A DNA stretch of 64,000 nucleotides from Gnetum montanum. Lineage: Eukaryota > Streptophyta > Gnetopsida > Gnetales > Gnetaceae. Position 1 is the stretch's first letter; every line of letters starts with the position of its first letter. The DNA lies in assembly GCA_015680685.1 (NCBI GenBank), contig MNCI01027017.1, positions 58,199 to 122,198 of the forward strand. Reading direction: 5' to 3'. The notes below the pieces were generated by a model, which was not told the origin of the DNA, did not search any database, and saw only the letters and a list, made by a program, of their open reading frames with translations. This document shows, piece after piece, positions 22,240-34,177 of the stretch. The translations under genes were made by a program, and so were the position numbers.

Positions 22240-24500
22240 ATGAATTCTTCTCATAGGCATGATGATACTAAACTGCTAGTCCTTCAAGAATGTAAGGTGG
22301 TGTATACTCATCCAGATGAGTATGTGCCTAAATTCATCTACATCCTACATTAGGATGAACAACTGCAATGATGAGTATGAACAGAAACATTTTAATACCT
22401 CCTGATTGATCTATGCTTGGGATGCAACCTAAAACTCTTAGGAGATTAGACATCATAGATCTTTAAGATGAGTATGTTGTACATGATTATAACTATCAGG
22501 ACTACCATCCCATTAAAACACAATGCAGGAGAGATCAACACCAGGAGAAGCATCATGAGATAATGAAGGGGAAATGATTCACCAATCCCTTGTTCCTACT
22601 TAACTAAAATAACAATGATGATCCTTCTTCTAGGGATTCTCAACATGAAGATTCTCCACCCCTTGTTATTGGTGATGGGGATGCAACACTAAATTTGTAG
22701 TCCACTCTCAACAATCCAAGTTCAAGAAAAAATAGAAGTTAAGGCAAGGACTCAAATAGACATCAGGATGAGAAGAAAATTGATGAATGTGGCCATGATA
22801 ATCATAGAGGAGTTGGAAAATATCACAGTGGTGGCAATTCTCCTCCCTCTTCATCCTCTTAATCTACATCTTTTTCTTCCTCTTCTAATTTTGACAAATG
22901 CTATAGAAAAAACAATCATGATGAAGGGGAACAACATGACAACAATGATGATCATTGGGCCCACCATGAATGAAGAGGTAGTAGAGGGCATCATTGACTT
23001 CATTGAAATAATGATGATGATGAGCCTTTGCTAGCAACTCAAAGCATGTTAAATATTATAGAGGTCATAAAAATTCCAACACGCATGTGAAAGATAGTTG
23101 GATCAAACAACTTGATATGAGCAATATTCCTAGATTTGAGGGGGGGATATAACTCTGATCCACAAACACATATTTAAGATTTTCATGATGCTTGTACCTT
23201 ACAAAATATTAAAAATGATTGGTAGAAATTAAATTTATTTCCTAGGACACTCATCAAGGAAGCATAAAGTTGGTACTGGTCCTTGGAGTTGGAATTCATT
23301 TGTAGGTGGAGTACAATGCTAGAGTTTTTTAATGATAAGTATTAGACATACTCTAGAGTGTCTAATCTGAGAATGTATATCCAAGGATGAAAGTAAGGAA
23401 ATCATGAACCCTTGGATGCTACCATGGGTAGATACTATTCTCTCATACACCAATGCCCTAGCCATGATTATTCTTAGCAGGAACATCATCGCCATATCAT
23501 AGATGGATTTATATCAGAAACAAGAACTCTTGTTGTATATGCCTAAAAGATACTATCAGAACTTAGAGCCCATTAGATTTGAAGGCTAATTGAGCAAGTA
23601 GCAAAAGAAGAAGGAGAGTTAAGAAAATAGGAAAGTACTAAAGAATACAACAAGGATCCTTCCATTAAAAAGAGGGAGGTCCAATTTTGTGATAGTGATG
23701 AGGAGTCATCACTTGATGAGGTGGTGAACAAAAAGACCTTGCCAAATCAAAAATTTATGTCTAAAATTTTGGTAGGTAGATAAAATGTGGGATTTTTTGG
23801 ATGAAAAATTCCAAATTTCTCTAATAATCACCAAAGAATTAAGAGAGCAGAGTAGTGATCATGACTGTAGGAAGAGGAAGAAGCTCAACATGCCTACCAA
23901 AGGGATAAAGGCAAGATAGCTATAGTAGAGGGCATTGCAGAAACCAAATTAGATGATGATGGTAGGTATGACATCTACTAATATGAACATCTTAAGGGAT
24001 GTTACCCCATCATGTCATACTTATAAGAGTTTGGAATGTATGCTCTAAATCCATGAATAGAAAAAAGACAAACACCCAAAAGATTACCTTATCCTCAAGG
24101 TAATTCTAGATAGTTCCATTAACAACAACAATATTATCCAAGTAAAACTCCACTACAACTATATGAGCAATATCAATAGTGGCACCAACCACAGTTGTAC
24201 CCTTATAGGTAATCAAATCTATATGGGTATTACGTTTAGTAACCCCTATCTCCACAGGACTCTTTTAGTAATGTTTATCCTTTCTAACATCACTACTACC
24301 CTGTTGAATACTATAGAGCTCATTATCCACATTCTAGGATGGATACAACATTATATCCTTATCCTCCTCCTCTTCTTGCACTTGTTCCTCCACCCTCAAC
24401 ACAACTACTACCTACTCCATCCATGCAGGGTGAACTTCCAGCCTAGTTATAGTAATGTAATTCTACCAAGGCCATTAATCTATAACTAGTTCATCAAATG
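22240..24500 (+). pseudogene. E1 gag
   Basis: The ATG at 22240 begins MNSSHRHDDTKLL and soon KVVYTHPDEYVPKFIYILH, which matches the displaced E3 gag N-terminus. A Ser/Asp-rich linker follows (22700-23030), then the capsid-like Retrotrans_gag region (about 23120-23560; MLEFFNDKY, SRVSNLRMYIQG), a degenerate CCHC zinc knuckle near 23964-24010 (YEHLKGCYP), and a Tyr/Pro-rich tail to about 24480. Stops interrupt every section. Confidence 0.7.
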
Positions 24501-24699
24501 AGGGGTTTAAAACCTCATGCTCATAAAATACCATTCTTTCAAACCAACAACCCTACTAAACCCTCACAGACTTAAGCAGCTGGTCACCCTACTCCTACCT
24601 CATCCTTTGCAAACCATTCCATCAGGTCCCCTTCAAACCAAATGCTATTCAAAATCCATGTTGTTATGCTCACTCATGTCATATCTAATTATATTTGAG

Positions 24700-27600
24700 C
24701 TAGTAACCTTTCTAGAAAATCAAAAAATCTTGGGAGTCCTCTTATCTATTTACAAATTGTTGAGAATGAACCATGTAAATCTCTTTTTGATTCAAGTTCC
24801 GGTGTGAACTTGATTTCTCATGAGATGTATATTTCTTGAAACCTACCAACTCTTAAGAAGAGAAATATGAGATTAAAATTGGTAGACTAGTCCATTACTA
24901 TTTCATTGAAATTAGTCAAATACATTATGAGCATTGTTTATGGGTGATCTTATCCTACTGATTTCCTAGTAATCAAGGTTGATAACTATAAGGGAGACTT
25001 CCCAATCATTATGGAAAGGGCATGGTTAAGCACTGTTGATGCAAGAATGGATATCAGAAATATTTCCTTGGAGATATCTAAAGAAAATGCATTTGGAAAG
25101 ATAGAGAAGAGACAAGTTTCATGCATCGCGTATAATGATACAGGGTAAAATTGCATGCAGAAACTCTAGTTCATGAAATGACCATCTATTTCTACATGCA
25201 AGTAGTGTGCACATGAGGCAGATATTCAAAAGTGTTAGTATGTAGCAGCCAAAAAGCAAGAGGACATCTAGTGGTTGACTACTAATTTTGGTAGCAGCAT
25301 AATGTGCATGGAACCTACTAAGAGCCTACCATGTGCTTATGTTGTAAGCATGAATGAACTAGAGCAAGTTCGTCACCAACTCTTTGATAATGAAAATGAT
25401 GATACTAATTGGGAAGAGTTGGAGATCCATGAGAATTTCAAATAAGAGCCCCTAGAGTTGGAAACTCTACCTACCAACCTACAAAATGCATTATTGAAAA
25501 ATGACAAGCTAGTCATACTGCATGGAAAACTTGCTTCCAAGCATAAAGCAAAAATATTGAAAGTGGTTAATATATGACGAAAAAAATTTGTTTGGTCATA
25601 TCCTAAACTCACTAGAATTGATCCACAGATATGCTAGCATCACATTTACATGGATCCCTCCATGAAGCCAAGGAGGCAACCACAATGGTAGTTGGACTAA
25701 AAATTAAAGCAAATCGCCAACAAAGAAATTGAGCAACTCCTTAAGGAAGGGTTCATCTACCCCATTGTGGATAGCGAGTGGGTCAATCTACTCATGATAG
25801 TGCCAAAGAAAGGTGGAACATGGTGGATTTGTATTGACTTTAGGTTGTTAAACATGGCAATATTCAAAGATCATTTTCCATTGTCATTCATTGATTAGGT
25901 GTTGAACACCATATCTGGGCATTGCTATTACAATTTTCTAGATGGTTATAGTGGCTATAACCAAATCCAGATTGCACTAAAAGACCAAGGCAAAACAACA
26001 TTCACAAGTCCCTGGGAGACCTTTACATATTGCAAGATGCCTTTTGGTCAATGCAATTGTCCTATCACTTTCCAATGTATGGTCTTAAGCATCTTTCAAC
26101 AGCAAATAGGTAACCGAGTAGAAGTCTTTATGAATGACTTCTCCACTTATCGCACTACATTGGACCAAGCCTTGGACCACCTTGAGCAAGTACTCAAAAG
26201 ATGTGTGGAAATAAACCTATAGCTCAATTTCTAAAAGAGCCATCTCATGGTTCAAGAAGGAATTGTATTGAAGAACAAAATTTTATAGGAAGGGATCAAG
26301 GTAGACCTTGAAAAGATAACGATTGTCCAAGAAATCACCCATCAACTAGAAACTATAAAATATGTTCAGACATTCCTTAGATACATTAGCTACTATCGAA
26401 AATTTATAGATAATTTCTCTAAGATTGCAAAACCATTAGTTGCGTTAACAAAGAAAGATGTTTTCTTCATCTAGACCAAGGAATGCAAAAATGCATTCTA
26501 GAACCTCAAATAGAAGCTCATAAAGACTCCAATTCTACAAGCACCTAACTAGTCTAGACCATTCCATACAATGAGAGATGCATCTAATTATTGCTTGGGA
26601 GCTATTCTTACACAATTGGATGATAAGAAACATCCATATTACATTCACTACACAAGTCAGAGTTTTGTGGGTGCAGAACTAAATTACACCACCATAGAGA
26701 AAGAACTAATGGCGATGGTGTATGCTCTAAAAAGGTTTAGGCACTATGTGCTTGGGTATAAAGTGTTTGTGCACACTAATCACAATGCCATTTATTTCCT
26801 CATGAATAAGCCAATTGTAAGCCCTTGTGTCATACGGTGGTTGGTGATCTTATAGGAATTCAATCTTATAATGGTAGATTAAAATGGGATTGAGAATGTG
26901 ATCGCTAATTACTTGTCTTAATTATGATGGGATAGCAAAGAGGAGGAGAACCTGATCTCTAACTAATTTCTTAATGAACTCCTCTTTGCTAATGTAATAA
27001 ATGAACAAATTCCTATAGTACTAAAATGGTATGATGGCCTTTTCACTTATCTTTTCACTCAGGAGATGCCATAAGATCTAGACTACATGAAGAAACAACA
27101 ATTTCTTCATTGGGCTAAGCACTTCATGGAATTACAAGGTGTGCACTGATGGCCTAGTTCGTTGGTGTATACCTAACGCAAATTAATTGTGCATTTTCTA
27201 TGATGGTCATGAGGATCCTTGTGGGGGCCACTATGCTAGGAGATACACAACCATAAAAATATTGATTGTAGGATACTATTGGCTCATAATCTTTAAGGAT
27301 CTCCACCAATTTCTCTAATCTTGTAAGTGCTATCAACGAAATGATGGGATGATCACATGTATGGAGAGTCCTCAATAATGGATTCAACCACTAAAACCCT
27401 TTGACATATGGAGCATAGATTTCATGGGTTCCATCACACCAATGTCCAATGGGAAGGCATATATAAGCGTCATCGTTGACTACTGTACAAAATGGGTAGA
27501 AGCATCAACTATCACAAACTATACATCATCCACTATTTCTTAATTTGTATAACAAAATGTTGTGAATAGGTTTGGGATGCCAAGTGCATTGATTTTTGAT

Positions 27601-28080
27601 AAAGGAACCCATTTTACAAGTGCTACTTGTAAAAAACTCATGCAACATTTGGGATTTGAACATAAATTAACAATACCCTATTACCCCCAACCAATGGTCA
27701 AGTAGAGGTTACTAATAGAGAGATCACAAAGATTCTAACAAGAACTATTAGCAAGTATAGAAGAGATTGGAGCACCAAACTCAATGATGTTCTTTGGGTC
27801 TACCGCTCAACATGGAAACTCCCTATTGGCTACTACTCCCTATGAGTTGGCGTACGGAAAACTTCCAATGCTCCCAATTCAATCTGAGCTTTGTACACTC
27901 TCAACAACCTATGACTTGGAACTTGACCTAAGTCTAACAAAAAAAGAAAGATTAATCAACTTAAATGTATTGAATGAAAATTTATTAGTGGCCCTATCCT
28001 AGAATGAAGTGCATCATGACCTTAGGATACAAAAAGAGAAATTTCAACTAGGAGATAAAGTTCTTTATTGGAATCCTACA
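24700..28080 (+). pseudogene. E1 pol: protease, reverse transcriptase, RNase H, integrase
   Basis: Protease about 24780-25090 (DSSSGVNLISHEMY for the active-site loop; DFLVIKVDNYKGDFPIIMER). Reverse transcriptase about 25690-26350 (LLKEGFIYPIVDSEWVN, YYNFLDGYSGYNQIQIAL, and VFMNDFSTY where F/YMDD is expected, so one catalytic Asp is Asn). RNase H about 26560-26850 (RDASNYCLGAILTQLD; HTNHNA where TDH is usual). Integrase about 27050-28080 (IDFMGSITPMSNGKAY, IFDKGTHFTS, a frame slip after KLTIPYYP, then LATTPYELAYGKLPMLP). Many stops. The E2 and E3 pols align over the same motifs. Confidence 0.85.
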
Positions 28081-28585
28081 CACATACCTTAACAAACCAA
28101 ATTCCAAACATTGTAAAAAGGGCCTTATATAATTAATGAAGCCTTTCCTTCTCAGTTCATGATCATATACAAACCTAAAAGCCCAAACAAGAAGCATTTG
28201 GTCAACATCCAATAGATAAAGCCTTTTCATGAGCCCAAGTAAGCCAGTGCAACAAATAACTCAATAGATGTGCAACCATGCTCAATTTTTTAGATCTCCT
28301 CATTCCAACTCAATCATGGCGAAGATGGCCATCTATGCTAATCATATACATGGCTCCTTATTTTTTCTATTTTTTTTACACATTTTTGTCTTTGCAAATT
28401 ATTTATTTTACAACTTTTTGATTTTTAAAATTTTTTTTTTCACATCATTTTTGTTTTACATCATCGTTAGTACATTTAAGTGTTTCTTGAGTATTTTACA
28501 CTTTCTTATATATTTTACTTTATTTTAGTGTGGTTTTCTAATTTTTGTTAATAAAACATGCTTTATGCCAACAAGACATAATGGT
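28081..28585 (+). mobile_element. E1 3' non-coding region before N1
   Basis: It begins at the integrase end and passes the family landmark GATGGCCATCTATGCTAATCATATAC (28325-28350). It becomes T-rich (28360-28560) and ends GCCAACAAGACATAATGGT at the N1 insertion point. The minus-strand region 59719-60060 in E2 is its homologue. Confidence 0.75.
28581..28585 (+). other. Target-site duplication of N1, left copy (ATGGT)
   Basis: ATGGT precedes N1 and GTGGT follows it at 43454-43458, a 4/5 match after one transition. Confidence 0.75.
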
Positions 28586-29441
28586 TGATGAATCATGGTT
28601 TGTCAGGTGTTGTTATTGGACCCTTGTTATCAGGTACAAGATATCAGGTCTAATGAGTCCCGATATCAAAACCTCGCTATTGGACCCCCAATATTGGGTA
28701 TGCGATATCGCAGCCTGACAAGCAATATTGGATACACGATATTGCAGTTCTTATGTGAGCCTATAAATACACAATGGGATGCACAAGAAAGTGATAGTTA
28801 ATTAGTATTAGAGTAGGATCTTTTTGCCAATTTTTCCTCTCAACCCTTTCCCCTAGTGCATGCCCATAGTGTGATGATTGTAATTGTACGGAGCCTTTAT
28901 TTAAGTGTGATGTAATTGGACATGCACATGACCAACAATAAAGATCGAGATTACTTCATCATTACAGCATTCACTTAGTTTTAACTATTATTTATTGCTT
29001 TCGTAATTAATATTTCTTTACCCTCATTTCCTATCCTTGTTATTAAATGCAAAATGAGTACGACTTAATCATGAGCATTTAAGTGTGACTACTTGGTATC
29101 CCAGTAGCGTACCTTAGACCTATGCTTGGTAATCCCAGTGGTAGTACATGAGGTCCAAGATGTGTATGGATGATTAAGGGATGGATGCTTATCACACTTA
29201 GGCTAGCTTAGACTCTCTTCATCCTTTCCCTCTTAGGTTAATCAAAGTTAATTTCCATTATCTATAGGAGTAGCACTCGCTTAGGACCACGTCATACACC
29301 TCACTCTGGACTAAACCATATGTGACAAGTAGATACTAGTTTAGGTGGAAACACAGAGGACTGTGATCAACAAGTAACTATCTAGATACCACAACACTTG
29401 TATTTGTATGGTTGAGTGTAGGGGTACCTCGCCACTCATCA
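28586..29441 (+). mobile_element. 5' LTR of N1
   Basis: It starts TGATGAATCATGG and ends CGCCACTCATCA. U3 has GATATC-centred palindromes (28640-28745); TATA box CCTATAAATACACAATG near 28752; R-like segment with AACAATAAAGATCGAGATTAC near 28935. The segment around 29310 (GACTAAACCATATG) is shared with all N LTRs. Confidence 0.9.
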
Positions 29442-29442
29442 T

Positions 29443-29460
29443 TGGTGTCATTTCCAGGGA
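29443..29460 (+). other. Primer-binding site of N1 (tRNA-Asp type)
   Basis: TGGTGTCATTTCCAGGGA starts one base after the LTR. It matches 13 of 18 positions of the ideal site, and four of the five changes are transitions. Confidence 0.85.
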
Positions 29461-29572
29461 TGGTGCTAGTTATTTAAATTAGTTACATCATACAAGATCG
29501 CTATAACAAAGTATTAATGATACATCTTTTAGAAAGAAGTAATTGTAACAATTCACACACAAATTTACCACC

Positions 29573-31878
29573 ATGTCTCCCTCACAAAACTATGATAACG
29601 CAACAACCAGTCAGGAAATTCATTGGAGAACCCACAAACTATATGAAGATGAAGATGAATTTTGGAGTACTCAATATTATGCAAGAGTTTTATATGTTCA
29701 TAGACACCCCAATGATACTCAAGGACGTTTTTCATCCAACTCAGACACCCCTAGTGAAGATGGGGCATCCCATGGAACAAGGGAGCCCATAAGGCCTAGG
29801 ACCTTCTCAATAGTTAACAAGGATTTATCCATGGATGATTGGAAGACCTACAAAAGTCATGACGAATCTTCCAGTTCTTCCTCTTCCTCTACTCCTTCAA
29901 CATCAGGTCGTGAGATGGATGGTCATCTTTTAAGGGGTCAGCGTAGAAATAAAAATCAAGCCCACGAGCAAAGTCAGAAATGCCAACATGAACAAAGACA
30001 ACATTGTCCCAACTCTCAAATGCATAACCTACCTAGTGATGATGAGCCCCTAATAGCCACTAAGAGCCTACTGCATATACAAGAGGCTGTTAGAATATCC
30101 TACAAGCATTGTAAGAAAAGCTGTCTACCCAGGCTTGATTTCAATAACTTTCCCAAAGTTTCAGGAGGCTATGATTTAGATCCACAACATCATTTACAAG
30201 CCTTCCATGATGCCTGTGTATGGAACAATATTGATAATGGGTGGGAAAAACTTAAGCTCTTTCCTCTAACACTCGTTGGCCAAGAAAAAGTATGGTATAA
30301 GTCTTTAAAACTAAAATTAATTTGATGTTGGTCGACAATGGTGAACCTATTTAATGAAAGATATCAAATATATGCAAGAGTGTCAGCCTTGAGGAGACAA
30401 ATCCAAGAGTGGAAACAAGCACAACATGAACCCTTGGACATGTCCTTAGAAAGATATTATGCATTAGTAAAAAAATGCCTAGGGCATGGGTTCTTTGAGG
30501 AAAGGCTAATGTACCATATTATAGATGGGCTCCGTAATGAAACCAAGAAAACCTTAGGGATGTATGCCCTAGGTCAACTATATGAACTATGAACCCATCA
30601 ATTCCAAGAGCTTACTAAACAGTTAGCAAAAGAATAAGGAGAAATGGCTAAATCGGAGAATGTTGAAAAATCTCAACGAGACCAAAATCTCAACCTAACA
30701 AAGGTCCATAATCAAGAAGAGGAAAAATCATCTTACCTTAAGGAGGTGGAACCATCTTTTCCAATATTACAATCACTAGACAAAATTGAGGCAAATATCA
30801 ATAATATGATAGAGTGGATACATGAAAAATGCAGAGAATATACCCACATTGTTGGAGGTAGAGTCATGACAAACTAAGAAACAGGATAGAATACCACAAG
30901 ATAATCAAAAAGAAGGGTAGAAGAGAATAAGAACTTAACTGCCAATCATACGTATCAATGCAACATTTTCTTGTACGATCACCCCAAGGGTTAATGCCCA
31001 ATCTTGTTACATTTACATGAGCATTGGGAACGAATGTTACATCTAGAGTTCATACAAAGATACTGTGTTCAATCATAGTGGCAAAAATCCCAGTCCTGGG
31101 GGAGGCCATCCTCAAATTGGATACACCCTTCATATCATCTAAAACCAAGAGCTTACCAAGTTCAGCACCCTATTTCCCCAATCAAGTCAACATCCTCTAT
31201 CTTACCACTATCATTCTTCTAAATACTATCAACCCATATCCTCTCCAATAGGACCACCACCTCATGTACCTTACGCTTCTCCTCAACCTCAATATTCTCA
31301 TCCTTCACCTCCTTCTACATCACCACCAAGTGTTCCAGAAGGGTTTGCACCATAGTATCGATCCATGAATGCTACTTGTGTTGCTACTGAACCCTCCACA
31401 ACATTGAAGGCATCCCTTCTTTAAGCATGACCATAGAAAGGGATAGCACAATTTTGAAACCACTACATCCTCCAACCTAGCACAAGTCCAACACTATGGT
31501 GCATCCTTCTCCTCGAATCCAACACCTCATGTTACCTTATCAGGGCCACCAATCAAAACTCCAACAACTATAGGGCCCAATGGATATAGCCATGTAGGGA
31601 GACATATCGATCCTCAAATACCAACTTACATTCATGGGTGCCACAGTGGGACAACTTCTTATCATACGACTACATCCTATACCCTGTCCCACTATGTCAA
31701 CTCTAATCAAGTGTGTGAATCCCAAATTGGATATATTCTAACCACCATATCAAAAGACACCCAATGGTTTGGATATGACTAGACTCCAATATTTTCAACA
31801 TGCATGGATCTGCATTTTCCATTTATTAATTCTAGCCATGACCAAAATTTTAGTTATGGAGGATATCCTCCATTCTAA
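29573..31878 (+). pseudogene. N1 gag
   Basis: The ATG at 29573 starts an N-terminus (NYDNATTSQEIHWRTHKLY) shared with N2 and N3. Then come a Ser-rich linker (SSSSSSSSTPSTSG), DEPLIATKSLLHIQEAV, and the capsid-like Retrotrans_gag domain (about 30110-30600; LDFNNFPKVSGGYDLDPQHH, VNLFNERYQIYARVSALRRQ, FFEERLMYHIIDGLRNET). A zinc knuckle near 30960-31000 has lost one Cys (NIFLYDHPKG.CP), and a Pro/Tyr-rich tail ends SYGGYPPF plus stop at 31876-31878. A single TGA at 30323 interrupts an otherwise open frame from 29573 to 30592. No protease or polymerase follows. Confidence 0.8.
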
Positions 31879-33167
31879 CAAGCAAAATTAATAAATGTTT
31901 TTCCTTTTCTTTAATTTTACAAATTTTTTGTTTTCCAATTTTTCATCTTTCAATTTTTTGTTTTATTTCTTTATTTATCATTTTATCTTTTTATCTTTTT
32001 ATGAGTAATCTCATCTATGAATAAAGTACTTATGTGACTCGTTGGTTGAGGTGTTGTTCTATGCTATCAAGTCTTAGGTAACTAATTATTTGGACAGTGA
32101 GGTCACAACATCCACTTACCCATTTTATTAATAAGAGGTCCTACTTTGGGTACGATGATATTCTTGTTATCATTAAAAATTAAAAGTAATTTTGTTCTTA
32201 TTATGCCCAAAGCAAAAAATGATGGACTAATAAGGAATGGCCAGGGTGTAACATCAAGGGAACTTGTGGATTCTCTTTGGTAACATTTGTAGGAGTTATC
32301 ATGCAACCTGGTTGTGCTAAGATCCTTGTAGATCTAATGAAAAATGGGAGTAAGAGTAATAAAGGCACTCAATAAAAAAATAACATAAATGCCATTCTAA
32401 GGGATCCCACTGGAAAGAGATGCACCCATGCCTAAAGGTAGGTGGCTCCTCTAGATTACACAAAAAAAAAGAGAAAGTGTGCCAAAGTAGCTAGACAAAA
32501 AAAAATGTGTCACAAAGAAATTCCAAATCACTCCTCCCTTGAAAAAAATGCCAAGTGATCATACGCCTTGCTGTCATGATGCTCTTATGGTTGTCCATCA
32601 TTGGACGAAGCAATGTGATGTCACTAATTGAAGGAATGGACTTGGTCTTGATTTTGGAGCGACGAGCTAATGACACATTAATCATGTCCTACACTCAAGA
32701 TTCATTATGCCCTAGGTTAGTTACCTCATGTCCCAATCTCTGCAATCCCTTCTACAATTCACCTCATCTCATTGTTCATGTATTTGTGACTTGTGTCTTG
32801 TGTAGCATTAAATTCATACCTCATCACAATGGTATCTACATGTGTGTGTTTTATGAAATTAGTGTGGGTTACATTTAACCCTTCTAGTGCCTATGGACAT
32901 TTTAAGATGTGGTTACGTAACAGCATTATAGGTAGGAACCTACTTTGGGGAGGATCCACTTGTGTGACTTTTGTAATTTGTACTTGTTGCACACCACCAC
33001 ATCATTTTATACCCTCCGAGTACTTCATTGTCAAATCTATTCTTTCCCTTGTCATCATTTTATCAAATGTTCCTCAAAACCATTACATGTTCTTTTATGT
33101 GTCACCTAAACAAATCAGGTCTGACATTAAACTTTTAGGGCAACTTCCTTAAGAAAATTTCTAACTT
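31879..33167 (+). mobile_element. N1 region between gag and ORFX, left part
   Basis: T-rich start (31900-32010) directly after the gag stop, then landmarks shared with N3 and N2: GCCCAAAGCAAAAAATGATGG near 32208, CATGCCTAAAGGTAGG near 32430, ACTTTGGGGAGGATCCACTTGTGTGA near 32941. The stretch that holds the internal promoter and G-rich tract in N2 and N3 is missing. The region ends GAAAATTTCTAACTT at the N3 insertion. Confidence 0.75.
33163..33167 (+). other. Target-site duplication of N3, left copy (AACTT)
   Basis: AACTT here and AACTC at 41862-41866 flank N3, and N2 shows a single AACTT at the homologous site. Confidence 0.85.
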
Positions 33168-34011
33168 TGATGAGTGGCGAGGTACCCCTACACTCAACCA
33201 TATGAAACGAGCGTAGCACGTGCGATCCAATCGAACTCCGCAGACGGACTAGTTGTGGCACCTAGATCGTTAACCTTAGGTCTCAGTTTACTGTCTTCCC
33301 ACCTGGACTAGTATTTATATTTGTCACGTATGGTTTAGTCGAGAGTGAGATGTATGATGTGTTCCTAATTCTAACGCTACTCCTGAAGGCAGTGGGAAAT
33401 AATATTAACTAAGCTAAGCTAGGAGGAAAAGGGTAAGAAAGTCTAATCTAGCCTAAGTGCAACAAGCAACCAATTTCTTGATCAACCGTACATATCTTGG
33501 ACCTCGTGCATGACTACCACTGGGATTACCAAGCACAAATCCTAGGTACGTCACTGGGCTACCAAGTAGTCACACTTAAATGCTAGTAATCAAGTTGTAC
33601 TCGTTCCGCATTCTAGGAGTTTAAGGGTTAGAGAGAAAGAATATAATAATAATTAAATAAAAATTAAATAAACAAAGTGACTGCTGCAATGATGAAGTAA
33701 TCTTGATCTTTATTGTCGATCATGTGCGTGTCCAAGTACGTCACACTTGAATAAAGAATGCCATACAATTACATTCACCACACTATGGGCAGACACGAGA
33801 AAAATAATCTAACTCTAGAGGGATCAAACTACTAGAGCTTTGCTACTCTAACTCCTAACTAATGATGAACAAGGGAGAGCCGCTTCTTATTTATAGACAT
33901 TGCGGCAGACTGTGATATCATGTACGCGATATCGTAGGGAAGACATGATATCGTGACATATGAGATATCGCGTATGCGATATCGTGGCCTATGCGATATT
34001 GCATCCCATCA
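33168..34011 (-). mobile_element. 3' LTR of N3
   Basis: Minus strand TGATGGGATGC...CGCCACTCATCA, 844 bp. U3 palindromes (GCGATATCG and variants) at 33905-34005, TATA box TCTATAAATAAG at about 33885-33897, and AATAAAGATCAAGATTAC near 33700. Confidence 0.92.
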
Positions 34012-34036
34012 TACCCCCACGACTGAATGAAAACTC
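34012..34036 (-). other. Polypurine tract of N3
   Basis: The minus strand reads GAGTTTTCATTCAGTCGTGGGGGTA and then the LTR TG. Confidence 0.85.
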
Positions 34037-34177
34037 ATCCTTGAGTTACAAAGAGAAAAAGCTCCATTGATTACATAGTGGATAGGTATGTAATTATTAA
34101 CTAGAAAAAGAAATGAAATAATGCTGTAATGTGGGAAGACACAGCACAGAAGAATACTACAACTACAAAAATGGAAC

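Noticed and set aside
28586-29573. Tandem element structure (pol followed by LTR and gag)
   Set aside because: The LTR at 28586 has no PPT before it, the element's second LTR is at 42575-43453, and RTGGT duplications flank the whole N1, so it is a nested insertion.
33900-34011. GATATC repeats as a CRISPR-like array
   Set aside because: No constant repeat or spacer length. They are palindromic motifs in LTR U3 regions and occur in every N LTR.
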